64,000 bases of DNA, taken from positions 1 through 64,000 of the forward strand of contig JAPZLL010000064.1 in the NCBI GenBank assembly GCA_036250225.1, given 5' to 3'. The stretch comes from Cercophora sp. LCS_1. Lineage: Eukaryota > Ascomycota > Sordariomycetes > Sordariales > Lasiosphaeriaceae. The translations under genes were made by a program, and so were the position numbers. The notes beneath the pieces are model-generated. The model was given only the letters and a program-made list of their open reading frames with translations, was not told where the DNA came from and made no database searches. Shown here one piece after another: positions 33,924 to 44,992 of the stretch. Positions within the stretch are counted from its first letter, which is position 1, and every line of letters begins with the position of its first letter.

Positions 33924-35386
33924 CTAGTTGAGATTGTCCGGTAACCGCTTCGGCGCCTCGAGACTCTTCTGCTCGTGGTACTTCTGGTTGTTGTGACGCA
34001 GCGCGAGCTCGCCTATTGCCTTCCAGTTTCTCTCGACGAAATCTCTGGCAATGTCGACATCGAGAACGCCGTCAGAGTCCCTGAGAGCGTTGGGGGATAT
34101 GATGCCAAGCTCATCGTTCCCTTCGAGGAGTATCTTTCTCAGGGCTGAGTGCAAGGATCCCCGGAATTGGGGATCAAGGTCTGGCTGCGTGGTCTTGATC
34201 AACCGCTTGATCGCAAGCACCCCTCGCTCGGTTCGCCATCGTCTCAGTTGCTGGTTATACACGGCCTCGACCCTAAAAGCCGCGAATGCTTGGTTGCGAA
34301 CCTCTTCTCGCTGTTCAGAAACAGTCCTCTGGGGCCCCTCGGGGTTGGAATGACACAGCGCCTGGAGACTGGGGATGTACTCGTCGATCCTGTCACAGGC
34401 GTTAGCCAAACCGCCCCACAAACAACAGACGGCTAGGCTTCTCAGCGCGGAGTACGTACCATTGGCGAAAAACGGGCCGGTATGTCATCCTCCTCCGATC
34501 ATTAGACTTGAGCTTCTTCCTCCCGGCATCACCGACAGTAACTCCAACGGCATCCCCATCACAGTCCAGTCCTTCCTCGGGTCTCCGGACCCAGAACAAA
34601 CGGCAGCTGGCGGCATACCCGAAGAGAGCCTCGATGGAATCGAATGGTTCGGTCCAAAAGCCCTCGACCTTCAGGCCCAGAAAGTGGAGAATCTCGACAG
34701 GGTCTTTGCTGAGCATGACTTTGGACTGCTTTCTGTCGAGCTTTTCGATTTCAGGGATGCGAATCCAGAGTGCCTCTTCGTCAATTGTAAGGCCGAACGG
34801 GCGGATCGTGGAGCCCAGTATATTCCAGATATCTCCATGGGCATGCTTGTACAGTGACTAAGGAACTGCAGTTAGTACTTTTTCATGAGTACGAGGGTCT
34901 CTCGATGCATACCCAAGAGAGTTGGTCAAAGTTGGGGCAGATGCGAACATCAACCTGTATATATTTCACCTTCTCCTCAGTCCCGCCGATGCCTGGCACT
35001 GCGTCTTGGGCGTCGGTCATGATAGTGTCGCCTCTTTTGTCATGCTCGAGATCACTGGGCCACCGAATGGCAAAGTGAGCCTGCGGGCCATGAATTATGG
35101 AATACTCGGCGTGGAGCGCGTTCGTTACTGCTTCCATGAGTTCCGCGTCCGTTCTTTCCGTTGTCTCACTACCGGGGACCGGGAAGATAGAGCGCCGGTC
35201 GACTGCCACGAGGATGTCAAGGTCGCCGTGGTCCTTCTTTGCTGGTCCCTCGATCGGGGTTGCCACGTATAGAAAAATCTCGCGAAGCGCAGCATGGCAG
35301 CGGGAAAGGGCTCGTCTGTATACCTCTGTCGGTATCCTAGGTGTGAAAAGAGGGTTCGAGTGGGAGCTGAAAGCTGAGCCACCCAT
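33924..35386 (-). CDS. nucleotidyltransferase-like protein, function unknown
   Basis: Exons 35386-34913, 34857-34460 and 34389-33924 (introns 34858-34912 and 34390-34459) give 445 aa. It starts MGGSAFSSHSNPLFTPRIP. HGDLDILVAVDRR (about residues 51-63) has the DxD pattern at the end of a strand seen in nucleotidyltransferase folds, and KYIQVDVRIC (about 145) could supply the third acidic residue. Splicing then gives a conserved run: WNILGSTIRPFGLTID, EEALWIRIPEIEK and LSKDPVEILHFLGL. The C-terminal third is helical with many Arg and Glu residues (AVYNQQLRRWRTERGVLAI). I infer a polymerase-beta-type nucleotidyltransferase fold from the DxD pattern only; its substrate is not predictable. It is divergent from LSM6. 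Confidence 0.68.
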
Positions 35387-36248
35387 TTTCACGAACCGTA
35401 TTGGGCTGGATGTCTTGCTGGTAGCTGTCCTGGAAATCGTCAGTTCCGGTTTTGATCACTCGGTCTGTGGTAACCGCGCAGGGTACACCGGGATGAGGGG
35501 ATGGACAGGCCAGGGAGCAACTCAACCTCAAGCAGCCGGGGCATTGCTACCGGTGATACATAAGGCCTGCGATATTCCGACATACCTGCTAGCGAAGTGA
35601 TATATGTTGATATACTAGAGCAAGTGCAAACGAAGCAAGACTGCCACAGACCCGGGAATTTCCCACGAAGAAAGGAAGGCGGAAACAAGCCATAAAAGAG
35701 AGTGAGTAGCTAACTGCCTGGAACTGCTTACGAAGGTAGATAGTGTTTGTCGTAGCAGCAACGAAGAGTCAGAGAGGTCAGCTGCTCGATTACCACGGAG
35801 GAGCGAGGGAGAAGATTTGGCGATCGCATTAGGCTCCAGAGGAAAGAGGATTAAATACAGCAGTTCTATTTGCGCGCTAGCAACAAAAGCAAGTGAATAA
35901 ATGCCATTCTATCCAAACTCAGCTTCATATACGTCTTTAGTCTATCGTCCCAAGTGAGCAGCAAAGGAATTACCAACGATTCGATGCCCTGTTATCAGAT
36001 GTCTTGGCTTGCGTGGCTGGGCAGATAGTGATTGTGGGGCTAGTTTGCCTGCAGCCACTCGTAAATCTAGGTCGGCGGCTAACAGCGGGTCACAGACCGC
36101 ACTACCATGGCCGAAGGTGTGGCTGGGTGTGCGCTCGGCTCATCCCTTCCTCGCTCACCAACCAACCCATTTCATCAATCAAAAGATAGCCAATCTCAAG
36201 CGCATCCCCAAACATCACAGACGATTTGCATTGAATCAGAAGGCCGAT
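35387..36248. promoter_or_regulatory. divergent promoter region, NTase-like / LSM6
   Basis: About 860 bp between divergent start codons, with no recognisable site. The part just before 36249 is probably the LSM6 leader (36120-36248). Confidence 0.4.
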
Positions 36249-36627
36249 ATGGAGAACGGAATGACCCAGGGTGAGGGCAAAGACCCGTCAGGATTTTTGA
36301 GCGAAATCATCGGCAACCCAGTCACAGTCAAGCTCAATTCAGGTGTTGTCTACAAGGGTGAGTTCGCCGGTTGCCTGCCAATATTCGGCGTTGTCATGAG
36401 CCCTGATACTGATTGACTTGACTGCGCAGGGGAACTACAGTCTGTTGATGGATACATGAACATTGCTCTCGAGAAGACAGAGGAGTATGTCAACGGTGTC
36501 AAGCGACGGAATTATGGCGACGCCTTTGTGCGCGGCAACAATGGTTAGCCCCCCAGTTGCAGTGCCCCTCTCTAGTTGATGAGCGTCTCACTCTCCTACA
36601 GTAATGTATATCTCCGCCGATTCATAA
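36249..36627 (+). CDS. LSM6: U6 snRNA-associated Sm-like protein LSm6
   Basis: Subunit of the LSm1-7 (mRNA decay) and LSm2-8 (U6 snRNP) rings. Exons 36249-36357, 36430-36543 and 36602-36627 give 82 aa. The Sm1 motif runs from FLSEIIGNPVTVKL through GVVYKGELQSVDGYMN. The Sm2 motif is FVRGNNVMYIS. Both introns (36358-36429 and 36544-36601) interrupt the Sm fold; exon 1 read alone ends in a false C-terminus. The last exon encodes only VMYISADS. It is convergent with the small heat-shock gene. Confidence 0.96.
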
Positions 36628-36940
36628 GCCAGAGAGAGGCTCGGCAAGCTGTGGGATGGTATGCCACAGTTCGGATCAACGATTTGATGGCATTGCTAGC
36701 ATTCACAAGGCAATTGAGCGAGATACCAAGATACTGCTTTTGTATTTTGACTGGGTCCTAACCGCGGCCATCCTGCGAAAACCTCATTCCTCCCGACCCT
36801 TATTGCCCAACACGCCATATCCCGAGAACATTGGCTAAGAAAAACACTCATAGCCGGTGCCCCAATGGAGATGTTTGCCCTTCACACCGCGCCTTACCAA
36901 TAACTCCTTACAACACCCGAAACGACAAAACTACAATGCT
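36628..36940. other. convergent intergenic region (LSM6 / HSP20)
   Basis: About 310 bases of 3'-UTR-like sequence with no gene. Confidence 0.5.
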
Positions 36941-37531
36941 TCAGTTGACGTTGATAGCAATCCGGCGATGGGCCGTCTTCTTGTCCTTGGGTACCACAAT
37001 CTTCAAGATACCGTTCTGAAGGCTTGCAGTTACAGCATCCTGATCAATGCGGCCGGGGAAAGTGAAAGTGCGTGAGAACTTGCCGGTGGATCTCTCACTG
37101 ACCCAGTACTTAGGCACTGGCTCAGCCTTTGAGGATACCTGGCGTGCGTCGTGGCTGTTGGTAAACTGCGTCTCGCCCTCGGCCTTCTCAGGCCTGTCTG
37201 TGACGTCCTCGACTGTGGCATTGCGGGGGCTTTCCAGCGATGAAGTGTTGTCATAACGACGGGTGACGAAACCAGAAACCACGATGGTTTGAGGGTCGAC
37301 AAACTCGGTGTCGATATCGTTGTGTTCAGCGCCTGGAAGCTCCCCATAAAGCCCGTAGCCATGCTCCGTCTCAATGACGTCGAACTTGGGAATGAAGGTA
37401 TCATGGGCGGGCTTGCGAGGTTTGACACCCCCCTGAGCGTCGCGGCTGTAGCTGTTAAAGTCGTCGAGGAGTCGGAACAGGTTGGTGAAGTTGGCATCGG
37501 GCGCGTTGGACGGGCTGTGGAAAAATGCCAT
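36941..37531 (-). CDS. small heat-shock protein, Hsp20/alpha-crystallin (Hsp30-like)
   Basis: ATP-independent holdase chaperone that binds unfolding proteins; one exon, 196 aa, starting MAFFHSPSNAPDANFTNLFRL. The alpha-crystallin domain begins FIPKFDVIETEHGYGLYGELPG (about residue 47). It contains TIVVSGFVTRR and, after a charged insertion of about 45 residues typical of filamentous-ascomycete Hsp30, resumes WVSERSTGKFSRTFTFP. The NGILKIVVPK block closes the domain. The start was taken at 37531, because the upstream in-frame extension has no ATG with homologous sequence. Two heat-shock-element-like pairs lie 290-400 bp upstream. Confidence 0.92.
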   Translation of the reverse strand: MAFFHSPSNAPDANFTNLFRLLDDFNSYSRDAQGGVKPRKPAHDTFIPKFDVIETEHGYGLYGELPGAEHNDIDTEFVDPQTIVVSGFVTRRYDNTSSLESPRNATVEDVTDRPEKAEGETQFTNSHDARQVSSKAEPVPKYWVSERSTGKFSRTFTFPGRIDQDAVTASLQNGILKIVVPKDKKTAHRRIAINVN

Positions 37532-38314
37532 TGTGTTGGAGTTGGGCGTGGCTGAGGCAAAAAGCACGATCTGATGTGTCTGACTAGACCCAAGGTTTAC
37601 ACGAAGGCTTGTCGATGGAAGCACGATAAACGGCTGAGTATTAATGACAGATGGTGTGTGCGCGTGTGTGATTTGACTGCTTGTCGACGAATAGACTGAT
37701 GAGAAGACGCTCCGTGACTTTGGAGTAGCGAAGTTGTCAGTTTATCATCGTGGCAAGACCAACTGCTGGTTCCCTTGGAAAACATGGAGGCGAGCAAGAG
37801 AACTGAACGATTGGCATATTCTAGAAGGCGGTTGTACCTTCTGGATAGCAGAAACCCCAGCCGGGTAGTTGGCTGAGGGAGAAGAGGGCATTGCGAAGGC
37901 ACGATCCCGACTGCACGCGAGATTGCTAGAAGTTTCGATGTCGACCCGACTTGCACAATGGAAGGCAGTCGCAACCATCCTCTATCACAACATATGATGT
38001 CAAGACCAAAATGGCACTTTTGCTCACTTTACCAATGATAGGCCATGAACTTACGAAATCAGCATTTGCTGAAACGATATCGCCGTGTCTGTTTGGGTCT
38101 TGGTAGGCGTCGCTCCCGGAGCTCAGGGGAGGGAGGCCTCTCCCCGCAGAGGAGACGATGCACTATCGATAGGTACACCCACCATTCCAACAGGCCGGAT
38201 GGCCTAGGACTGTAATCACTGCAAGGCACATGTTGCTACTGGCAAGGCCATGCATCGTTTGAAATGGTGTAGATACTCTCAGAGCCCGGCCAACAAGCCG
38301 CGACCAGCCCTCCA
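37532..38314. promoter_or_regulatory. HSP20 promoter region
   Basis: About 780 bp between the HSP20 start and the end of the YTH gene, with no gene. The heat-shock-like motifs are listed separately. Confidence 0.45.
37819..37936 (-). promoter_or_regulatory. candidate heat-shock elements upstream of HSP20
   Basis: Two inverted pairs of the HSF pentamer: TTCTAGAA at 37819-37826 and GAAGTTTC at 37929-37936. Both lie 290-405 bp upstream of the small heat-shock protein start. Each has two units, not the usual three, so binding is inferred from position and sequence only. Confidence 0.45.
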
Positions 38315-40466
38315 CTATTGCGCTGGGAAAACCTGCCGCGTTGGAGCTGAGTAACCCGCAACCGGGACAACACCCCGGGCCGCCGCAGGAACGGCACTCG
38401 GGACTAGACTTGGGGCCATACCGAGCGCAGGGCTCTGGGCCCGGTTGAATAGGCCGATGAGCCTCCTTCCAACCGACGGCTCGAGCTCGGTTCCATCCCT
38501 AGCGATTTTTACCTCCCTGTTGGCGTTCCAGGGGTTTCGGAGACCCCTTGTACGGTAGAACGGTAGTCGTGCTGTCGACAACCACTCAAGCCGGAACGGT
38601 TTGCCCCACGCCTTGGTTTCCCCGGGCCCCTCTTGGCCGCTCTTGACGCTACCTGTATCGCCGTTCACTGATCCGCCGCCGGAACCCTCCCCGTCGCCAC
38701 CGCTCGACTCGTCCCGTTCCGCCTCCCAGAATATGGTACCGCGGGCCGAATCGTCGATGATACGCCCCTTGGGCGCGAACTCGGTGGATTCGGTGGGTAT
38801 GGCTTTCGGGAGCTCAACATCGGTCGTGGCCTGCGCTTTTGGTGCGAATTCGATTGCCGCCTCTGGATTCTCATTGACTGGCGAGGTCATGCGGGCATAG
38901 CCAAAGTACTCACCCGATTTATTCGCGGAGAACACGAGGTAGACATTGTCAGCATCCTAAGAGCGGGCAACTTGTCAGCCTATTTTTTCGTATCTGAAGA
39001 GCTTCGCGCCTCGCGCCTCGCTACTCACTTTGAAGGCACTGTTGAGCGTCTCTTCGTTATGCGACTGCGTTGCCCAGATGCCCGTCCGGACACTCAGTTC
39101 AATATCCTCAACTGTCAAACTTTTGAGAATAAAAAATCGGTCCTTTGATGGCGTTCCACCTTCAGTAATTGCGCCCGCCAAAGGTGGTTCCTCGGTCCCC
39201 GCTACCGTGGCAGAGGCAGTTGTGCTTTTCTCGACCGCTCGGCTGTCCAACGTGGCCGGTTCCATCCCGGGTTCGACATGTGGAGTTGAAGCCGCAGGCC
39301 CGGTCGGAGCCGTGACGCCGGCCGGGCCTTCAACGGTGCTTTTTCGTAACCGACTGACGAGCCTGACGGTCAAAAATTTGGAGTCGTGGAGTTTTCGTTG
39401 GGCGGCTACGCTTGCCTGCTCATCCTTAAAATTTGCAAATGCGCAGTTGCTTTTAGAAATGAGGAAGAGAGACTCGAGCCCCTCTGCTTCTTTGCAGACG
39501 TGATGCACTAAACTCATGAGATCGGCCTGAGGGGGAAGATTTCCTATCCAAATGGCATGTCCTATCACCAACAAAGCGTGAGAAAGTGGCCTGGATTCGT
39601 CAAAGGGGGACGCGCAACTTACCACTCTGTCGTGGCTTTCGCGGGGGGCCGCGGACGATGCTCTGTCGGATCTCGTTCGCGCCTGTGTGCGAGTGTCTGT
39701 GAGCATGGGGTCCCGCTCCTCGACAATCGTCTCTCCCTCCGAACTGACCTTTCCTATGGCTGGCCGGCGAAGTAGAGCTGTCTATTTGGCCTCCAGACTG
39801 GGGCTGGGACTGTCTCTGATCGAGATGAGGAGGACCCGTTGCTGCATATTGCCCTAAAACCGCGGGGACGTGGCCAGCCTGGCCCGGGAAGTGGCCTGGC
39901 TGTGGATAATAGAACTGCGTGGCGGGATGCGTCTGTTGGTTGACAATGATAGAGTTTGAGTAGTATCCCAGGTCGGGCCTGAGTGGAACGTGTGTCTGGG
40001 CCTGAGCCTGTGCTTGTGGGGACAGTGGTGGTTGGTAGAAATGTGCCATGTGAGCGTGTTGGGGCATGTAGTATTGCTGACCTTGGGCCATGGCACTCTG
40101 AGCTGCGAACTGTGAGACAGGGGACGGCATGGCGATCGCGTCGTATCGCGGCTGACCCTGGCTGTAAGGCCCCGACCGGTGCTGTGGCAGGGCGCTCGCT
40201 ACGCCGGTCGTGTCGAACGTGCCCCCCCGGGGCGGCACCTGGGCTTGCGCCATGTCGAGCTGCGACGAGAAGGCATGCTGAGGGTTACCGTGCTGTGGTG
40301 GAGGAGGTTGCTGGGGATGCGCGGGAGAGAAGGCAGGAGAGTACGCAACAGTGGAAGCTTGAACCGGTGCCATGTTTACGGGTGACGGTGCATAGAACGC
40401 GCTAGGCGGAGCTTCGTGGTGGGAGAGTTCGTCCGAGACACCACGTTGATGAGGAGTATCCCCCAT
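38315..40466 (-). CDS. RRM and YTH domain RNA-binding protein (m6A-reader type)
   Basis: Predicted to bind N6-methyladenosine or YTH-type motifs in mRNA, as the fungal RRM-YTH proteins and Mmi1-related factors do. Exons 40466-39623, 39561-39029 and 38956-38315 give 672 aa. Residues 1-281 are a Pro/Gln/His-rich disordered region. One RRM follows (HAIWIGNLPP at about 283; CAFANFKDEQ as RNP1). The YTH domain starts DRFFILKSLTVEDIELSV (about 422). It contains GIWATQ (Trp 444, first cage residue), VYLVFSANKSGEYFGYARM, IFWEAE (second Trp) and FRLEWL, with a low-complexity Gly/Ser insertion before KAWGKPFRL. Introns are 39562-39622 and 38957-39028; the latter cuts the YTH domain. Nuclear or cytosolic location is not evident. 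Confidence 0.9.
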
Positions 40467-43400
40467 TGGGACTCGGGGATAGCTAATGGTTGGGCAGCTG
40501 GCTCTTGCCTTGGTGGTAACTGTTTGGTGCCCTGGATGACGACTGAGTTGGAGCTGCTTTCACACCAGGTTCGCCCTAGCTATGAGACAGCACGCTGGGC
40601 GTGCAAGGCTGAGCACTGTGGCCGTGACAGTAAAAACCAGAGGATCGAACACAGAGTGCCACAAGCCAGCAGGGTGCTGCCAGGGGAAGGTGTGGTGCGC
40701 GGAATCTGTGCCTTCGTAGCCGCAGTAGCCACAATCTTTTCCCTCGGGAACAAAAAAAGAGAGCTGTGGGCAAGCTTGTAGTGTAGTGGAGGTCGATGGC
40801 AGGCAAGGGAACGGGAGCCGAGAGGGAAGAGACGATCTCCTCTGGTGAAGCCCTAGCCCTTCGAACTCCTTCCTTTTGGTCTCAGTGAATCGCCTTCGCG
40901 TTGGTTAGGCTTCCAACCTGGGAGCGAGCCCAATCCAATTACAGGGGGTGCCACTCGTTCTCCCTCAAGTCTGCCGTTCTGGAACCGCCCCGGCCAGCCG
41001 CCTGTGTTCTTGTCGAGTACGTGGGATGACGTCCCCGAAGAAAGAGAGGCAAAAATGCGTGTCAAGATTGCGGATTTGATACCTCCCCAAACTGAAAAGT
41101 CTGTGAGAGGCAAGCAGAACCCCCTGTGGCGGGCCACAGTTGAGTCAACCGCGGTCCCAGCCGGGACAAGGTTTTCGAGCAACCAACAGCGAGGGATGAT
41201 CCACCGCCTTGGTGATAGCACGACGGGAGGAACAACAGGGGGGCCCTCCGAAACGGCCCACGGCACTGAAGATGGTTTGGCACATACCTACATAGCGCGG
41301 CGGATTGCAGAACGGGTGGCGCGAAGAGCTTGACCTGCTGTGCCTGTCTCCCTTTCTCACTCACACCCCCCCCCCCCTAGTCGGCTTATTGTTTTGCCCC
41401 GGGACTCCCACCTCAGTTCCTGCCCCTGGCATTGGCCCTAGGAGCAAGCACTCCGAAGTGGCCAATAGAAACCAGTGAGTCCATGGCCATGATCTGCACT
41501 GAGTGGCGAAAGCCCTTCTAGAGCTCCGGCACTCGTGCCCCAGCGCGAGGCACGGATGGTGCTAGCGAAAGCTTTGGCAGGAACTCGTCCCAGGCTTGCG
41601 CGTGTATGTATGCATATCCTCCAGAAACGTAGGACAGTGGCCAAAGCAAAGGGTGGGTGCCCTTCCCACAAGATATATGTCACTCACCCGGAACTGTTTT
41701 CAGGATATGATTATCGAAACGATGTTGTTCCGAGCCTGCTGACGGAAAACGAAGGATGTAAACCAGGTGGCGATGAGCTCTCGGGCGCTGGACCGATGCT
41801 TTGGAGACGGGTGCGTAGGTGCCTCGCGGCATGGCGACTGTGGCAAATCCACAATTTCGATCCGGGGCTGATGGCATTCTCTCTTTTACCGGTCCGTCGG
41901 TCCCAGGCGCTAGCCATGGCAATTGCAGATTTTAGAGATCTCAAAAGGCTCACCGGAAACCGGACGGACTGGAAGGCGAATTCCCCAAGTGGAAGTGATG
42001 AGCCCCATCTTTGCCACGCAACGAGCAGCCGTCGTGCATGGTCTCGGTGCTATCGATCTGCATCAACCTGCCGGTGTCACGTGGTATTTGCAGGTCTAGT
42101 TGAGGCCGCGAGTCCCTTTCATTTGCTGGACATCGGTCTCTTCCCCGTTGGGGCGACTCCGGATGGAGCAAGTTCCTATTCTTGCAGGGTTTATGGTAGG
42201 TCTGGCGGGCAAGGCAGCTGCGGAAAATCTTGCTTCTGTCGAAAGGAGCACTCTAATGGAGTGGAACGTCGTCTCCTTCGCTCTAGAAGCGGAATATTGG
42301 ATCCTAGCTGATGAGGGGGTAATTGGGTCTAGATGCATCCAGACCCTGCGGGAGTTCCTGAGCGCGAAGTCTGCAGAGGGTAAGTCGCCTTTTCGATGTA
42401 AGTCGGTATGTGTAGCGTAATGGTGGAGCTGTGCGATTGCAGTAGGTTTAATCCCTTTTAAATCCGAACTGCCGGGAACTAAGTGGCTGTTGTGTTTTTC
42501 GTAGTCTTGCTTGATTTCGGTGTTTGGCTGAAGTGCAAGTGATGTCATGGCGGTTGGCTGGTGCATGACACGATCACCCCATTGAAAACCGCAGGATGAT
42601 CCTGTAGCCTACGTGCGCCCTGTCAGCTAGAAGAATCGTGGCGAACTCGCACATCGTTGAAGCAAATCGGTATATTGGGAATCGAGACTAGAGAAGTGTC
42701 TAATGGGCAAGTGGTGAAATAAAAATCCGCACACTAAATACAGCTGAGGCAGCTCCAAATGCTCTCCACTGGTAGGCCTACTTCCCGATAGGCAAACGAA
42801 TGACATATCCAGTAATATCATTTCAAGACCTTTGGGATATTATTTGATGCCTTAGAGTAACATCTCGATGTCATTTCTCGAGATAAAAGTTGTTGGTGTG
42901 CGGTTTTTTTTTTGATCAGGGACTTGATGTGCTCGTGTTTGCAACATGGATGCAGTTGGAGCTTCACATGCTCAGCGACGCCACACGGAGCCGGGCACCA
43001 GTTCCGTGTGTGCGGTTGCCGCCCACAGCTTTGGCGCGGAAAGGGGGTGTGCTTAGTCGAATCGACCACAGTTGCACGGACTGGGAAGGAGTTGTTCCAA
43101 GATTTTTCCAAGATTTGCATCTGGTTACTCTACACGCTAGGCGGAGCTTTTATTCCGGCGCAAGACAACAGAACAGCATTTGTAGAGGTTTGAAAGCGCA
43201 CATATTCGGTGTCTGCGACAATTCCCGTGATGAACTGCGAATGGTGAGATGGCGGAAAAGAGCCAATGTTCCAAGCAATTACTGGTTACAATATAGCTGT
43301 CTTGCTTGCAAATACGCTTATCTTAAACTCTCTCTGTATCCGTTTCTGTGGACGCGACCCTCAATTCATGTGAGTGAGCTCGCCCGTGGATCATACACTG

Positions 43401-43577
43401 TGCTCAGACAAGCAACCGCTCTGACCGCCCTATTTGGAGCACCGAGTTCGACGTCACAAGTGTATTGTTCCCCCTATGCGACTCGCAGCCGAGAATCCCG
43501 ATGGCCATTGATACCTAAGAGTCAAGGTTCAAGTCGCGATTTGCCTACCCAGGCTGTTGTCAACTGCTAGGTGCAGC
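40467..43577. other. 3.1-kb gene-poor interval
   Basis: Between the YTH gene start and the PRE7 stop. Frames of 258 codons (41535-42311, +) and 226 codons (42890-43570, +) lack family features, a hydrophobicity pattern or plausible splice partners. A run of 12 C lies at 41366-41377. The region next to 40466 is probably the YTH leader and promoter. I cannot exclude a non-coding RNA or a small lineage-specific gene. Confidence 0.4.
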
Positions 43578-44441
43578 TCAATCTTGCTTGAGGGGCAAAA
43601 CAACCTCCTCGATACCGTCTTTCGTAATAATCATCATCTGCAAACCGTCGCCTACCTCAATGTGGCGCTCTACGGCACCATCGAACGCATCCTTGACGAG
43701 GGTTTCCACCTCGTTACGCGACAGAGGCTTGCGCTCTCGCTCCTGTAGCGCGTGTCCCTCCCCGCTGCCAGGAACGAACTGATTCTTGAAGTTGACTTGG
43801 TTGTCAAGGAAGGGCATGATCAAACTCGCTGCAGCGCCACCTGCCCGGCACTGCTCCCGCTCGTAGCTCCCAACGGGGTCGTACGAATAGACAGCACCCT
43901 TGCCTTCCTCATCGAGCCCGCCGAGGATCGCATAAGCATAGTATGGGAAGAAGCGCTTCTGGTAGAGAATTGTAGAGAGGCGTTGTGCGCAAGCCTTAAC
44001 GCTCATGGGTTTCCCGTGGCGGTACTGATACATCTTGCAGATAGCATCGAGTCGCTCCTTCAAAGCCTCGCCATCAGCTGCGAAACCCACCACCGAGAGA
44101 ACAATCGTCGCATCGCTCTGGTCTGCTGTAGTACCGCCGATCTTGAAGACTTTGGGGTGAAAGCGGGTGTTGATGTTGTAGCCTGCTGTCAGACGGGTAT
44201 CGCCCGCCATGATTGTGAAGTCGGCGCCGGCGATGGCAAGGGTCGAGCCGCCATTATCGGTGTACCTGGTAATCAACATTAGCAACGTCAAACAAAACAT
44301 GCACAGACTCGCGTTATGGATAAGAACTCACGGGTCGAAGCGGTGCTCTCGGGCTCCCTCAGGCGCCTGAGATTTGGGGGCATCGTTGAACGAGTAGTTA
44401 GGCCCATTCATGAGCGGGTTCTGGCTGAACATGGCAGCCAT
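43578..44441 (-). CDS. PRE7: 20S proteasome subunit beta-6 (Pre7)
   Basis: Non-catalytic beta subunit of the 20S core particle. Exons 44441-44332 and 44265-43578 (intron 44266-44331) give 265 aa. A 37-residue N-terminal arm ending REHRFDPYTDNGGS leads into STLAIAGADFTIMAGDTRLTAG in place of the mature catalytic Thr, as expected for beta-6. GYNINTRFHPKVFKIG, YYAYAILGGLDEEGKGAVYS and the C-terminal GDGLQMMIITKDG are conserved. A short insertion near QFVPGSGEGHALQERE is usual in fungi. It is divergent from STT4. Confidence 0.96.
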
Positions 44442-44992
44442 GGTCTGCGACCAACTGAGGATGACTGCAGGACTTCAAGGTGTTACTTGACGGGTAAATA
44501 TGTGGGCGATAGCGATTGCAGTGACGGTTTTCGTCGTGAATGGGGCTTGGGTCTCTACGGTGGTGGAATGCTGAGAGTTTGCGGATCGTCGTCGTTTCCA
44601 GGCGAGCGGCGCGTCAGCTGCAGCCTGGCGTCAAAGCTCTGGCTGGAGCTGTCTGAGAGGGTCCAAGCTCCTCAGCCGGTTACTTGATAGTGATGACTCA
44701 GCAAATCACAGGGGCTACCTGGCCAATGCAAACAAGGAGCTTGGATGGCGCAGACCAAGCTTTTGTGATTTATCGCGAAGCTATCCTCCTGATCACGTCT
44801 TCCTCTTTCGTCCACATCGGCGGACATAACCCGTTGACGATTCTAAATTTAGGCCTCGACATGAGTGCGCCTGCCTGAAACAGACTGTGGACGTCGCAAA
44901 GGTTTGGCCATTACTGACTTGTTTGGAGTCCAGTAGGGATTCTGGCGCCGAGTCGAGAAAGACCACTATTGTCGCCCTTGGCTGTGATAATC
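44442..44992. promoter_or_regulatory. bidirectional promoter region, PRE7 / STT4
   Basis: 551 bp between divergent ATGs. A bZIP-type site, TGATGACTCAGCA, lies at 44691-44703 (core TGACTCA at 44694-44700), 250 bp from the PRE7 ATG. TGACTCA is the Gcn4/CpcA and AP-1 core. No other site is recognised. Confidence 0.45.

Noticed and set aside
41535..42311. 258-codon plus frame in the 3.1-kb gap
   Set aside because: No recognisable features and Cys/Arg/Ser-rich composition typical of non-coding frames.
42890..43570. 226-codon plus frame next to PRE7
   Set aside because: No motif, and it runs into the 3' flank of a convincing gene on the other strand.
43578..44265. Missing catalytic Thr in the proteasome beta subunit as a possible defect
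   Set aside because: Beta-6/Pre7 is normally inactive, so the absence is expected.
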